The position numbers and the translations under genes are program-made. A stretch of 64,000 nucleotides of DNA, taken from NCBI RefSeq assembly GCF_023701485.1, contig NZ_JAMQBK010000046.1:1-64000 (forward strand), given 5' to 3'. The notes below the pieces were generated by a model. It was given only the letters and a program-made list of their open reading frames with translations. It made no database searches and had not been told where the DNA came from. Position 1 is the first letter of the stretch. Every line of letters starts with the position of its first letter. This DNA is from Aporhodopirellula aestuarii (GTDB lineage: Bacteria; Planctomycetota; Planctomycetia; Pirellulales; Pirellulaceae). Of the stretch, positions 9,436 to 18,577 are shown piece by piece.

Positions 9436-10446
9436 ATGAATCTTCCTGTCCTGAAAGCTGCTGATTTCGCTTCCGATCAAGACGTCCGCTGGTGCCCCGG
9501 CTGTGGCGACTACTCGATCCTCGCGCAAATGAAAAAGGTGTTGCCCGAACTCGGGTATCCTCGCGAAAAGACCGTCTTCATCAGCGGAATCGGTTGCAGC
9601 AGCCGATTCCCGTACTACATGAACACGTACGGAATGCACAGCATTCACGGGCGTGCACCGACGTTCGCCACCGGTCTCAAATCGACCCGCCCGGAACTCA
9701 TGGTGTGGGTCATCACGGGTGACGGTGACTCGCTGTCGATCGGTGGCAACCACTTCATTCACTGCCTGCGGCGAAACTTGGACGTCAACATCGTCCTGTT
9801 CAACAACCGGATTTACGGATTGACCAAAGGCCAGTACAGCCCGACGAGTGCGGAAGGGCAGATCACCAAGAGCACGCCGATGGGCGCGATCGATCACCCG
9901 CTCAGCCCGCTGTCGCTAGCACTGGCCGCCGAAGCGACGTTTGTCGCCCGCAGCATCGACGCCCACGTCAAACACCTCGGCGAGACGCTTAAGGCAGCCG
10001 CCGAACACAAGGGCACATCGCTGGTCGAAGTTTATCAAAACTGCAACGTGTTCAACGACGGTGCGATGGCGTACGCCCAAGAGAAAAAACAACGTGCCGA
10101 GAACGTGATCGAACTCGAACACGGCAAGCCGTTGATTTTTGGTGCCAAGGGAGACAAAGGCATTCGTTTGACCGGCAACCATTTGGAAGTCGTCAACACG
10201 GCCGACGTGCCCGCGGACGACCTGCTGATCCACGACGCACACGATCCGAATCCCGCGATTCAAATGATGCTCGCGAGAATGCGGTATCCCGAAATGCCCG
10301 AACCGATCGGCGTGTTGCGTGCCGTCGAAGGCGTGGCGACTTACAACGACCAGATCAACGAACAAGTCACCGCCGCCAAGGCGAAGAAGGGTGAAGGGGA
10401 CCTGACGGCTCTCTTCCATTCCGGCGACACTTGGCAGGTCGCCTGA
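9436..10446 (+). CDS. korB: 2-oxoacid:ferredoxin oxidoreductase, beta subunit
   Basis: A 336-residue thiamine-pyrophosphate-binding beta subunit. The CPGCGDY motif (residues about 20-26) supplies cysteines of the family iron-sulfur site, and the TPP/Mg motif GDGDSLSIGGNH ... LFNNRIYGLTKGQ lies at residues about 95-135. With the upstream alpha subunit it would complete a KorAB enzyme and could replace the NAD-dependent 2-oxoglutarate dehydrogenase in the citric acid cycle or run reductively. No ferredoxin or delta subunit gene is adjacent. The ATG lacks a clear Shine-Dalgarno site. Confidence 0.92.
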   Translation: MNLPVLKAADFASDQDVRWCPGCGDYSILAQMKKVLPELGYPREKTVFISGIGCSSRFPYYMNTYGMHSIHGRAPTFATGLKSTRPELMVWVITGDGDSLSIGGNHFIHCLRRNLDVNIVLFNNRIYGLTKGQYSPTSAEGQITKSTPMGAIDHPLSPLSLALAAEATFVARSIDAHVKHLGETLKAAAEHKGTSLVEVYQNCNVFNDGAMAYAQEKKQRAENVIELEHGKPLIFGAKGDKGIRLTGNHLEVVNTADVPADDLLIHDAHDPNPAIQMMLARMRYPEMPEPIGVLRAVEGVATYNDQINEQVTAAKAKKGEGDLTALFHSGDTWQVA

Positions 10447-10608
10447 AATTCGTCGTGATTGACGAGCGAACGGAGGGGGGTGATTCCAGTGAATTCACAA
10501 CCCCTGTCGCTTTGAAATGCCCGACGAATCTACCGTTATCATCAACGCACAACCCCCAACAGCAAGAAGCGAATCGCTGGACGTTAAGTGCACACTAGGA
10601 GAATTTTC

Positions 10609-11550
10609 ATGGCTCGTGGAACGACTTTCGCCAACGTAACCCGCACCATTGGTGACACGCCTATGGTGCAGATCAACCGTTTGATTCCAGCCGGCGGTGC
10701 AACGGTATTTGCCAAATGCGAGTTCTTTCAGCCGCTCAATAGCGTCAAGGACCGGATCGGCGTGGCGATGATCGAAGCCGGCGAGCGTGATGGTCATATC
10801 AACTCGGGCACGCACATCATTGAGCCGACGAGCGGCAACACGGGGATCGCGCTGGCGTTCGTTTGTGCCGCCAAGGGATACAAGCTGACGCTGACGATGC
10901 CGGAATCGATGTCTGTCGAACGCCGCGCGTTGCTCCGCGCCATGGGTGCGAACCTCGTCCTGACTCCCGCCGGGGACGGCATGAAAGGCGCCATCGACAC
11001 CGCTCAAAACCTCGTCGACAAGACCGACAACGCGTTCATGCCGCAGCAGTTTGAAAACCCCGCCAACCCGGCGATTCACGAGGCCACGACCGGCCCTGAA
11101 ATTTGGGAAGACAGCGGTCATGACATCGACGCCATTGTCGCTGGCGTCGGCACCGGAGGAACGATCACCGGCGTGGCCCGGTTCTTGAAAAAACAAAATC
11201 CGAACTTCAAGGCGTTCGCGGTCGAGCCAACCCACTCGCCCGTCATCAGCGGCGGATCGCCTGGCAAACACCGCATCCAAGGTATCGGTGCCGGTTTCAT
11301 TCCCGGCAACTTGGACACATCGATCATCGATGACGTCGTGCAGGTCGACGACGAAGACGCGTTCACCTGGGGCCGTCGATTGGCCAAGGAAGAAGGCATC
11401 GTCGCCGGGATCAGCAGCGGAGCAAACATTTGCGCCGCCGCTCAAATCGCCGCTCGTCCGGATATGAAGGGCAAACGGATCGTCACGATCATGTGTAGCC
11501 TCGGCGAACGCTACCTCAGCACCCCGCTGTTCGGCGACCTGGGACTGTAG
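10609..11550 (+). CDS. cysK: Cysteine synthase A (O-acetylserine sulfhydrylase)
   Basis: A 313-residue PLP enzyme making cysteine from O-acetylserine and sulfide. The PLP lysine is in NSVKDRIG (near residue 43), the substrate loop is TSGNTGIAL, and the phosphate-binding loop is GTGGTITG; a SSGAN motif lies near the C-terminus. Length matches CysK. The frame opens at 10588, but an AGGAG site at 10597-10601 followed by ATG 10609 sets the start. It follows korB in the same direction after 160 bases and has its own possible promoter region. Together with the APS kinase gene at 61 kb it covers parts of sulfate assimilation, though the genes are far apart. Confidence 0.93.
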   Translation: MARGTTFANVTRTIGDTPMVQINRLIPAGGATVFAKCEFFQPLNSVKDRIGVAMIEAGERDGHINSGTHIIEPTSGNTGIALAFVCAAKGYKLTLTMPESMSVERRALLRAMGANLVLTPAGDGMKGAIDTAQNLVDKTDNAFMPQQFENPANPAIHEATTGPEIWEDSGHDIDAIVAGVGTGGTITGVARFLKKQNPNFKAFAVEPTHSPVISGGSPGKHRIQGIGAGFIPGNLDTSIIDDVVQVDDEDAFTWGRRLAKEEGIVAGISSGANICAAAQIAARPDMKGKRIVTIMCSLGERYLSTPLFGDLGL

Positions 11551-11552
11551 GC

Positions 11553-11567
11553 ACCCGGATTTCGGGT
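11553..11567 (+). terminator. Weak hairpin after cysK
   Basis: ACCCG and CGGGT flank a GATTT loop two bases after the cysK stop codon, followed by TTCTTAAT. The stem is only 5 bp, so termination efficiency would be low. Confidence 0.35.
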
Positions 11568-11701
11568 TCTTAATCGGCAACCCTTCGGACAGGCAACCTG
11601 CTGATCGATTCGCACCGATCGGCTCACCGCGGTGGTGTAGAATAGCGATTCCACTTCGCTCATTCACACTTCACGAATGGCATGCCTGCCCAGGCCCGCT
11701 C

Positions 11702-13768
11702 TTGAACCGCCGATACCAAACCCTAGCCGATTACGCGGCAATCGCGATCGCGCCGCTGCTCATCTTTTGGATGCTGTACAGCTTGGCCGGGTTCTTGATG
11801 CTGGTGCTCTACCACGGCAACTATCCACAACGCGTGATGTGGACTTTGTTCTGGTACACGATGGGCGCCACCGCACTGGCTCGGGTAACGATCGAAGAGA
11901 GCCGCAGCTACTCCTCGGTATACGCGACCGCGCTGGGTGCGGCGACGTTCTTCGTCATGTTGCGGTTTCTCGGCGATCCTATTTTTTCGGCCGCCATCAT
12001 CATGACGATCGGTTATCTCGCGGACCGAATCGTCCATGACTGCACCATCGTTGACGACGGCATCGACAGCAGCGGGCAGGGACTCGTCGATAGTGCCCGC
12101 AAGTGGTTCGAGAATCTCCGGTCGTCACACACTCGACCTGCGATCGAAAACGAATCCCCCTCACCTCCGGCGAAGCAACGATCCGGCAAGCAAGGGCATC
12201 AGCCTGGACGGACGGTTCTGTACCTCGCCCTCGGCGCCCTCCCCCTGTTCGGAATCGGACAGTTTTTCCTGAGTGGCAATCCGTCAACTTGGGAGCGAGC
12301 CCGGTGGCTGTTGGCGTCGTACCTCTTCGCGAGTCTCTCGTTGCTGGTCGTCACCTCGTTCCTAAACCTGCGTCGCTATCTGCGGCAACGCAACACCGAG
12401 ATGCCCGGTCACGTGACGATCGCTTGGGTGCTCGGCGGCATCGGAATCATCCTGCTGATCCTGATGTTCGCGTTCATTGCGCCGCTGCCCGGCCAAGCGA
12501 TCGTGTCGTTTCGGATGCCGGACTTTCTAACCAATTCGCAACCGACCACCGCGAGTCAGTATGGATGGGGAGGCGAAGGCGCCGACCAACCGGGCAGCGA
12601 GGGTGACTCAAAAGGGGCTCCGAGGCCAGACGCCAAGACACCATCCGATGCACCGGGGCTTCCCACCACAGCACAAGCCGGAGCACCTCCCGGCGGCGAC
12701 TCGGGCAATCGCGACGATGGTCCCACCGGCAAAAAGTCCGGTGGCAAGAAGGCGAGCGAAAAATCCGACGACGACTCGGGCAAGACCAAATCTGATGGAT
12801 CGAAGCCGCAAGCAAACGGCGAGGGCGAAAAAGGCGACGGCAAGAAGGGCGACGACTCAAAAAGCGATTCCAAATCACCCGATCCCGATTCTCCTGATTC
12901 CAAATCACCCCAATCCAAACAGCCTCCCCCAGAAACCCAACCGTCCGACAGCAAACCGTCGGAGAGCGGCAAGAAGCCAGATTCCTCCCAACCATCCGAT
13001 TCTCCCGAGTCAAAACAGCCGCAGGAAAATCAAGCTCCCCCCGAGTCCAACGATTCCGAATCCGACCCGAACCAACCCCAAGCTGAAGAGCCGTCCGATC
13101 CCGCGCAGAGCGATTCAGAGCAGATCCAACCGCAACCCAACGAGAATCAACCAAACGATTCCGAGCCCGAGACACCTGACTCCGAACCCGATGAGCGTGC
13201 TGAGCAAAAACCTGCCGAAGCCAGCGAACAGCCTGCCGAACCTCCAACACCGCCGGATCCGGGATCGTCGACCGACTGGTCGGGCATGCTGGCGGGATTG
13301 GGCGGGCTGATCAAATTCCTCGTGATCATCGGCCTCTTGGTCATTGTCGCCGTCTACATCTATCTCAATCACGCCGCCTTTCTTGCGTGGTGGAACCGTT
13401 TATTCGGCGAGCGTGACATGGGCCAGACGAGCGTCTTCGCCGACACTCCCGAGAGTGAACCGAGCGAACCGGCCAGACCGTTTTCCTCATTCGAGAACCC
13501 GATCGGTAAAGCTGACGCGGGACAAGTCGTTGTGGTGACGTTCCAGGCACTCGAAGCTTGGGGCCGCGAGCATGGCATCTCACGACAGGACGATGAAACA
13601 CCGAACGAATACACACGGCGACTGGTCTCTCAATTCCCTAACCTCAAACAATCGGCGATACGTGTGGTCGATGCCTACAATCGCGTTGTCTACGGGCGTG
13701 CCGTCGCCGGCACCGAAGACGTGACCGCAGCTTCCTCGGTATGGCAAATCATGCGTCCTCAATTGTGA
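11702..13768 (+). CDS. Membrane protein with long Ser/Asp/Pro/Gln-rich linker and DUF4129-like C-terminus
   Basis: A 688-residue protein. Residues 1 to about 280 hold seven or so hydrophobic helices in two groups. Residues about 281-522 are a low-complexity linker dominated by S, D, P, E, K and Q with short recurring units (SDSK, PSDS, SKSP, QPNE). A further helix (GLIKFLVIIGLLVIVAVYIY) follows, and the last ~90 residues (AWGREHGISRQDDETPNEYTRR-like, split here) resemble the DUF4129 domain found at the end of transglutaminase-like membrane proteins. No transglutaminase domain is present. The TTG start is a guess. The linker DNA is strongly biased but shares the frame and GC of its flanks. Role unknown; the linker is probably extracytoplasmic. 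Confidence 0.7.
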   Translation: MNRRYQTLADYAAIAIAPLLIFWMLYSLAGFLMLVLYHGNYPQRVMWTLFWYTMGATALARVTIEESRSYSSVYATALGAATFFVMLRFLGDPIFSAAIIMTIGYLADRIVHDCTIVDDGIDSSGQGLVDSARKWFENLRSSHTRPAIENESPSPPAKQRSGKQGHQPGRTVLYLALGALPLFGIGQFFLSGNPSTWERARWLLASYLFASLSLLVVTSFLNLRRYLRQRNTEMPGHVTIAWVLGGIGIILLILMFAFIAPLPGQAIVSFRMPDFLTNSQPTTASQYGWGGEGADQPGSEGDSKGAPRPDAKTPSDAPGLPTTAQAGAPPGGDSGNRDDGPTGKKSGGKKASEKSDDDSGKTKSDGSKPQANGEGEKGDGKKGDDSKSDSKSPDPDSPDSKSPQSKQPPPETQPSDSKPSESGKKPDSSQPSDSPESKQPQENQAPPESNDSESDPNQPQAEEPSDPAQSDSEQIQPQPNENQPNDSEPETPDSEPDERAEQKPAEASEQPAEPPTPPDPGSSTDWSGMLAGLGGLIKFLVIIGLLVIVAVYIYLNHAAFLAWWNRLFGERDMGQTSVFADTPESEPSEPARPFSSFENPIGKADAGQVVVVTFQALEAWGREHGISRQDDETPNEYTRRLVSQFPNLKQSAIRVVDAYNRVVYGRAVAGTEDVTAASSVWQIMRPQL

Positions 13769-13866
13769 CCCGCCCGCACGGTCAAGAACGGTTCGTTATG
13801 AGCGGACTCGCGTCCTGCCAATCAATTTTGAAGCCCCGATGTCACCTCCCAACGTTTTCTCAACTC

Positions 13867-14595
13867 ATGTGCAATCGTTTTCATATTCGAACCAACCTGC
13901 ATGCGATCTGCGAACACCTCCAAGCCCAAACGACGTTTGAGTTTGACGTTCCTCAAGAAGTCTTCCCGATGACGAAAGCACCGGTGGCCGTTCTCAACCG
14001 CGAGGGCATGCGTGAAATCCGGCCGATGACTTTTGGGATGGGCGATGCAAAAGGCAAATCGGGCGGCGCACGCTACATGCTCAACAACACGCGAATCGAG
14101 TCCCACACCAAATGGCCATGGAAAACCCCGTTCGAGAAATACCGATGCGTTGTCCCGATGACCTCGTTTCGCGAACCGTGTTATTGGGGCGAAACGGCGG
14201 GGACGGAAGTCAGTTTCGCGGCACCCAACGACGAGATCCTTTTGGCCGCCGCAATCTTTTCCTTCCGCAAGGATGCCCCCGATGATCCGGAACTTTCGAT
14301 GAGCCTGATCATGCGACCGGCGCTGCCGTACGTGATGGAGCACGGCCATCATCGATCACCGTTCTTCTTGAAGAAGGATGGACTCGACGACTGGATGGAT
14401 CGCAAACCCCGACCACCAGGCCGATCGCTCGAAGTATTGCGTGATTACGCATACGAACCCCCGCTCACCCATCAAGTCGATCGCGAGATGGCTGCGTCGT
14501 GGGTCAAACGCAAATCCGCCAACCTTAAGAAACGCGACGAACAACTCGCCGACATCGAAACAACGGGACCACTCGGTTTTGAGCTCCCAAGCTAA
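13867..14595 (+). CDS. SOS response-associated peptidase (SRAP/YedK/HMCES) family protein
   Basis: A 242-residue SRAP-domain protein. HMCES and YedK use Cys2 to form a covalent crosslink with abasic sites in single-stranded DNA and so protect them. Here the start at ATG 13867 gives MCNRF, placing Cys at position 2; the usual motif is MCGRF. An N-N-T-R-I-E match to the conserved N-x-R-x-E element lies near residue 72, and the catalytic-type His (MEHGHH) near residues 157-162. The frame is open from 13741, overlapping the previous gene, but Cys2 chemistry requires the 13867 start. The C-terminal 30 residues are charged and may be disordered. Confidence 0.85.
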   Translation: MCNRFHIRTNLHAICEHLQAQTTFEFDVPQEVFPMTKAPVAVLNREGMREIRPMTFGMGDAKGKSGGARYMLNNTRIESHTKWPWKTPFEKYRCVVPMTSFREPCYWGETAGTEVSFAAPNDEILLAAAIFSFRKDAPDDPELSMSLIMRPALPYVMEHGHHRSPFFLKKDGLDDWMDRKPRPPGRSLEVLRDYAYEPPLTHQVDREMAASWVKRKSANLKKRDEQLADIETTGPLGFELPS

Positions 14596-14988
14596 CGATC
14601 CATTCACAATTTCTGCGGGACGTTTAACGCGATGTGATTGAGGTGTCCGGTTGCTGCGGGAACCTGTCCCTACGAAGCGTGATCTGATCAACGACATTGC
14701 GACATCGAGAGCCCAAGAGAAGGACACGCTCAAAAAGCACAAACTCTTATCTCGTGGCTCCTCTATGACTCGGTGGTTCTATTGCACGAATCTTTGGCGA
14801 TCCGAATTTCAATCAACGCGAAATCGCCATCGGCTCCCCACCACACCGCGGTCTTCAATCCCTGACTGGGTCATGCAGATCGATAGCCTCCGCGGCTCAC
14901 CAACGGGGGGCTGGTTGGCCAATGTGGGTAGAAAGTGCTACTTTCTTGGCTGACTCTTCTCCCCGCCCGATATGCGGACATTCCCCTC
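14596..14988. other. Intergenic stretch, nothing convincing
   Basis: About 390 bases. An open frame of 100 codons (14651-14953) crosses it, but its composition (Arg/Ser/Trp-rich, no helix or motif) and lack of a ribosome site argue against a gene. Confidence 0.4.
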
Positions 14989-15717
14989 ATGGCCACCTCT
15001 CACTCCTCCGGCAAAAAGACAACAACGGTAGCGGGCGTCGCGATCGCGTTGTTGATCGGCGGTTACACGCTGCTACGGCCTGCGATTAACGATGCGACGG
15101 GCTGGAATCTGCCTGCGATCGCTGAGCAAGATCATGGGGGCGTCGCTCAACTCGATGCGCCGACGGCTCAGTCGACAAAAACGACCGCCCCCCAACCCAC
15201 CTCGGAAGCGAAAACGAAGCCCTCGACGACATCTGAGTCAAAAACGGATTCGCTCGAAAACCAAACCGCTCAATCCAAACCGATCAGTGCGACCTCGGTT
15301 GAACCGACGGAAGCCGATGATCCCTCGCTCAAATACGGATTGCTGCGCGAGATCGGAAATGACCGCTATATTTCGCCCGCCGGGTTGATGTACACACCCG
15401 GCAGCGCCGAGGGACATCGACTCGAACACTTGAAACGGCACACCGCCGATCAACCGGGCCGGCCCGGTAAACACGGGGTCTTTGATGGCGGCATGGAAGG
15501 TGCTTTGAAGACGATCGACAAAGCGTATGAGAATGCCAAAGCGGGCAAACGGACCACCAAGAAAACGGATCAAGACCGCACAATTTACACCGTCGACATG
15601 GGAAAACGTGTCGGCTTCGTCGGCGGGCGGGAAGGCAATCAACGACGCAAACCGATGGCGCGGCGAGTGCAATTGGTACTCGAAGGCAATCGCGTGATCA
15701 CCGCCTACCCTCTCTAA
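14989..15717 (+). CDS. Single-pass membrane protein of unknown function
   Basis: A 242-residue protein starting MATSHSSGKK with one N-terminal transmembrane helix (VAGVAIALLIGGYTLL), a Thr/Ser/Pro/Lys-rich disordered section (residues about 50-105), and a compact C-terminal domain of ~130 residues carrying HRLEHLKRHTAD and GKHGVFDGG. The latter region is basic and could bind nucleic acid or a cell-wall component, but I recognise no family. It is followed 33 bases later by the Cys-rich protein gene, so it may head the operon that runs to 18005. Confidence 0.7.
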   Translation: MATSHSSGKKTTTVAGVAIALLIGGYTLLRPAINDATGWNLPAIAEQDHGGVAQLDAPTAQSTKTTAPQPTSEAKTKPSTTSESKTDSLENQTAQSKPISATSVEPTEADDPSLKYGLLREIGNDRYISPAGLMYTPGSAEGHRLEHLKRHTADQPGRPGKHGVFDGGMEGALKTIDKAYENAKAGKRTTKKTDQDRTIYTVDMGKRVGFVGGREGNQRRKPMARRVQLVLEGNRVITAYPL

Positions 15718-15750
15718 GACCTTGAATCATTCCGTAAGGATAACAACGAC

Positions 15751-16164
15751 GTGACACGACTCGAACCTGAATCGCATGATTCTCAATCTGGACCTCCTGG
15801 GGGCGCCGCGGACGACCACGAGGAGCTGCGTTTCTGCGTCGGACAATGTCCGATCTGCGACGGTGGCCTGTGCACCGTCCGTGTCTTCTTTGATGACACC
15901 GGTCCCGACAGCACCTCCGAACAAATCTCGCATGGCCTAGTTGCCTGTGACGAATGCGAAGCGATTTGGTTGCAACCGAACACTCGCGGAGTTCACGTCT
16001 ACGCCAATTCAGAAACACCGTTGTGCCCGGTCAGCGGCAAACCGTTATACGACAATCGATTCAGCCGCTGGGCAAACGCTGCCGATGTCGCTTCTTTAGG
16101 TTGGTCCGACGCGATCGATCCTGCACTTACTCATGACCCACGTGGGGATCGATCCGATGCCTGA
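15751..16164 (+). CDS. Small Cys-rich protein, probable zinc binder
   Basis: A 137-residue protein with GTG start and a Shine-Dalgarno-like TAAGGA at 15735-15740. It has a C-x2-C pair (CPIC, followed by a further Cys), a second C-x2-C pair (CDEC) about 30 residues later, and a third Cys in LCPVSGKPL. The pattern suggests a zinc ribbon. It overlaps the start of the HEAT-repeat gene by 8 bases (ATG 16157 to TGA 16164), indicating translational coupling. Function unknown; likely a partner of the downstream protein. Confidence 0.7.
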   Translation: MTRLEPESHDSQSGPPGGAADDHEELRFCVGQCPICDGGLCTVRVFFDDTGPDSTSEQISHGLVACDECEAIWLQPNTRGVHVYANSETPLCPVSGKPLYDNRFSRWANAADVASLGWSDAIDPALTHDPRGDRSDA

Positions 16165-17746
16165 ATCAAATGAACCGAATATGGACGCTGCAAACTTAAC
16201 CGATCCTGACGAGTTGCTCGCCGTTACCCTCACACCGGACGTCGATCCGATCCAAGCTGGGCTGGCACTGAAAAAACTCGCCGACAACGAACAGATCAGC
16301 GGCGATATCCTGATCTCGAAGTTGGCAGACGCGTCCAAGCGGCTGCCTGACGCCGATCCCGCCGTCCTGGGAGGTCTGCTGCGTTTGCTCCATATGCGAT
16401 GTCTGCAAGCCTTGGCTGGTGGCGATGAGGATGCCGTTCGTCGTTTGCAAATCGATTGGCTGGTCCGAGTCATCACGGCACTGTCACCGGAAGTTGCCAA
16501 CCGGCACCTTCTGCTGCATTTGCTAGCGATCATACGCACACCTCAATCCCTCTCATCGCTGGTTCAAATCCTGACGGATTCTCCGCCACGTGGTTGGATG
16601 GCGGCTGGCCAAATCCTCAGCCCGCTCATGCAGCACAGTGACTGGCCGGTCGACTCCGTGTTCCCCGCGTTGCTGGACTGTTTGTCCGAGCCCTCTTTGG
16701 CGGCGCCGATTCTCGACCTCGCCGGTCATCTCGTCCGCAGCGGCCGGGTCACCGAACACCCCGCTGCCTCGCGTGCCGAGTCGCTCAATGGATTGCTGCG
16801 TCACGTCGCCCAACGGTTGGCGAAATTCGAAGAGGACCCTCGCAGCTTCGGCACCGATGTTGAACAGGTGCAGGCGATTTTGGGAGAGGCGGTCGCGTTG
16901 GCGGTTTCGCTATGCGATGCCGTCGGATTGATCGGCAGCGAAAGTTCAATCCCCGAACTCAACAAAGCCGCGGAACTTCGCCATCGCCGTGTCCAATGCG
17001 AAGCCGCTGGTGCGTTGGCGAGACTTGGCAACGAAGCTGGCATCGAACAACTGATCGCGTTAGCGGAAGAACCCTCGGCGCGTCTCCGCGCGATCGCATA
17101 TGCCGACGAACTCGGGTTTGGCGATCGGATCGACGAATCGTTTCGAACGCCTTCCGCAAACGCGGAAGCCGAAGTCGCGTTGTGGTTGTCCCAACCGCAA
17201 CAAATGGGCGTCCCGCCGACATCGGTGGAAGTGGTCGATTCGCGGCGGATGTTGTGGCCGAGCTTTCACGACCCCGTCGACGTGTTCCTCGTCCGATTCC
17301 AATACGACTTTGGCGATCGCAGCTACAGTAATATCGGTATAGCCGGACCAACCGTGTTCACTCTCAGTGCCGACGTGGCCGACCTGCCACCGGAAGACAT
17401 CTACGCGATCTACGCGGGCTGGCACGCGGAACACGAAGACATCTTCACGGTACCTGCGGCGGAATTTAACGAGGCCCAGCGGAGATTGATCGAACCGCTA
17501 CAGACGCACCTCGAACGGAATAGTTACGAAGACGTCAAAGTCGTCCTGCTTGGTTTCTTTTTGGAGGAGAACGCGGCCGTCTTTACCGCAACACGCGGTG
17601 GGATCGAATGCGTCGTCGTGACCGACGGCCTCGAAACGATCGATCTCCCTACCGTGGGGCGAATGCGTCCGGCCGGTCCGAACGATTTGTTCCACCTCTA
17701 CAAGGGACGCAAAATGCTGCGAACCTTTAATCCACAAGGGATCTAA
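16157..17746 (+). CDS. HEAT-repeat-like protein with unknown C-terminal domain
   Basis: About 529 residues. The first ~330 residues form repeated amphipathic helix pairs typical of HEAT/ARM solenoids (for example ELRHRRVQCEAAGALARLG). The C-terminal ~190 residues form a separate alpha/beta domain starting near MLWPSFHDPVDVFLVRF. I start at ATG 16157 (MPESNEP), though ATG 16133 is in frame. It overlaps the upstream Cys-rich gene and is followed by a small gene after 4 bases. HEAT solenoids are protein-interaction scaffolds, so this trio probably makes a complex; no process can be named. Confidence 0.7.
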   Translation: MPESNEPNMDAANLTDPDELLAVTLTPDVDPIQAGLALKKLADNEQISGDILISKLADASKRLPDADPAVLGGLLRLLHMRCLQALAGGDEDAVRRLQIDWLVRVITALSPEVANRHLLLHLLAIIRTPQSLSSLVQILTDSPPRGWMAAGQILSPLMQHSDWPVDSVFPALLDCLSEPSLAAPILDLAGHLVRSGRVTEHPAASRAESLNGLLRHVAQRLAKFEEDPRSFGTDVEQVQAILGEAVALAVSLCDAVGLIGSESSIPELNKAAELRHRRVQCEAAGALARLGNEAGIEQLIALAEEPSARLRAIAYADELGFGDRIDESFRTPSANAEAEVALWLSQPQQMGVPPTSVEVVDSRRMLWPSFHDPVDVFLVRFQYDFGDRSYSNIGIAGPTVFTLSADVADLPPEDIYAIYAGWHAEHEDIFTVPAAEFNEAQRRLIEPLQTHLERNSYEDVKVVLLGFFLEENAAVFTATRGGIECVVVTDGLETIDLPTVGRMRPAGPNDLFHLYKGRKMLRTFNPQGI

Positions 17747-17750
17747 CTCG

Positions 17751-18005
17751 ATGAGACCGTTTCCCCTCGGACCGCTGTACGAAAGCCAAAATCGAATCCA
17801 TCAAGAGTTCTTGGACTTTGCCGAACAATGGCAACGCACCCGCGACGGATGGCGAGACGAACCGGCTCGCAAGTTCGAGCAAGAATCGCTCTGTGACTTG
17901 GCGCCAACTCTGACGAGGGTTGCCGCGGCGATGCAGAACTTCGCCGATGCCTGCAGGCTGTCCGACCAACTCTTGCTCGACCCAGATCAGAATGAAGGTG
18001 CTTGA
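17751..18005 (+). CDS. Small helical protein of unknown function
   Basis: An 84-residue acidic, helix-rich protein (MRPFPLGPLYESQNRI at the start). Its ATG lies 4 bases after the stop of the HEAT-repeat gene, so it is almost certainly translated from the same message. The spacing and protein-like composition make a real gene likely. No family recognised. Confidence 0.65.
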   Translation: MRPFPLGPLYESQNRIHQEFLDFAEQWQRTRDGWRDEPARKFEQESLCDLAPTLTRVAAAMQNFADACRLSDQLLLDPDQNEGA

Positions 18006-18327
18006 ATCGTGGGCAACCGGCCACGTCGTACGCAGCGAATCACGTAAATGCGCAGTTGTGCCGCAGCCTGCATGCGGTCCGCTCGAGCAAATCGGAGTTT
18101 GCGGCAAACCAAGAACGACGCCAATTCCCCCGTTGCGCCATCTTGATGATGCCACACGTCACATTGCCGCGAGCTAATCGTTACAACCGGAATCGTCTGC
18201 ACCTGATTTCAGATAACTACTGGCATCAAAATTGCGAGACGCAAAAGAAACGTCGAAACATCTGTTTATGACGTACGCTTTCTTGCGTATCACGATGTCA
18301 CTAGAACCAAATATGCGAGACACAATC
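18006..18327. other. Intergenic stretch, nothing convincing
   Basis: About 320 bases with short open frames that lack ribosome sites and protein character. A short inverted repeat around 18283-18297 (TACGC / GCGTA) is the only structure noted. Confidence 0.35.
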
Positions 18328-18498
18328 ATGTTCGCTCCAATCAACACTCCGATCATCATCCAAACCGTTCACGGGCTGACTTACAAAGTCGCCGCGACTT
18401 CGAAACACGAAGAGAATGAGGATCCGCAATTGTCGCGGAAGACCAATCGGGTTGAAGCAAAGCCGAAATCATCGGATGATGAATCACGCTTGGCGTAA
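18328..18498 (+). CDS. Possible small protein
   Basis: A 56-residue reading starting MFAPINTPIIIQTVHGL, with a beta-like first half and a charged, disordered second half. The frame is open upstream to 18232, but the earlier codons look less coding. It precedes the 18578 gene in the same direction. Weakly supported. Confidence 0.4.
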   Translation: MFAPINTPIIIQTVHGLTYKVAATSKHEENEDPQLSRKTNRVEAKPKSSDDESRLA

Positions 18499-18577
18499 TC
18501 ACGGTCGCTCACGGTCATGTCGTTGGACTGATTTGTAAGTCCGACCGGTTCATCCCGATCGGAACAACAAACATCCC

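Noticed and set aside
10495-11667. A 390-codon minus-strand ORF antisense to cysK
   Set aside because: Antisense shadow; cysK on the plus strand has all catalytic motifs and a Shine-Dalgarno site.
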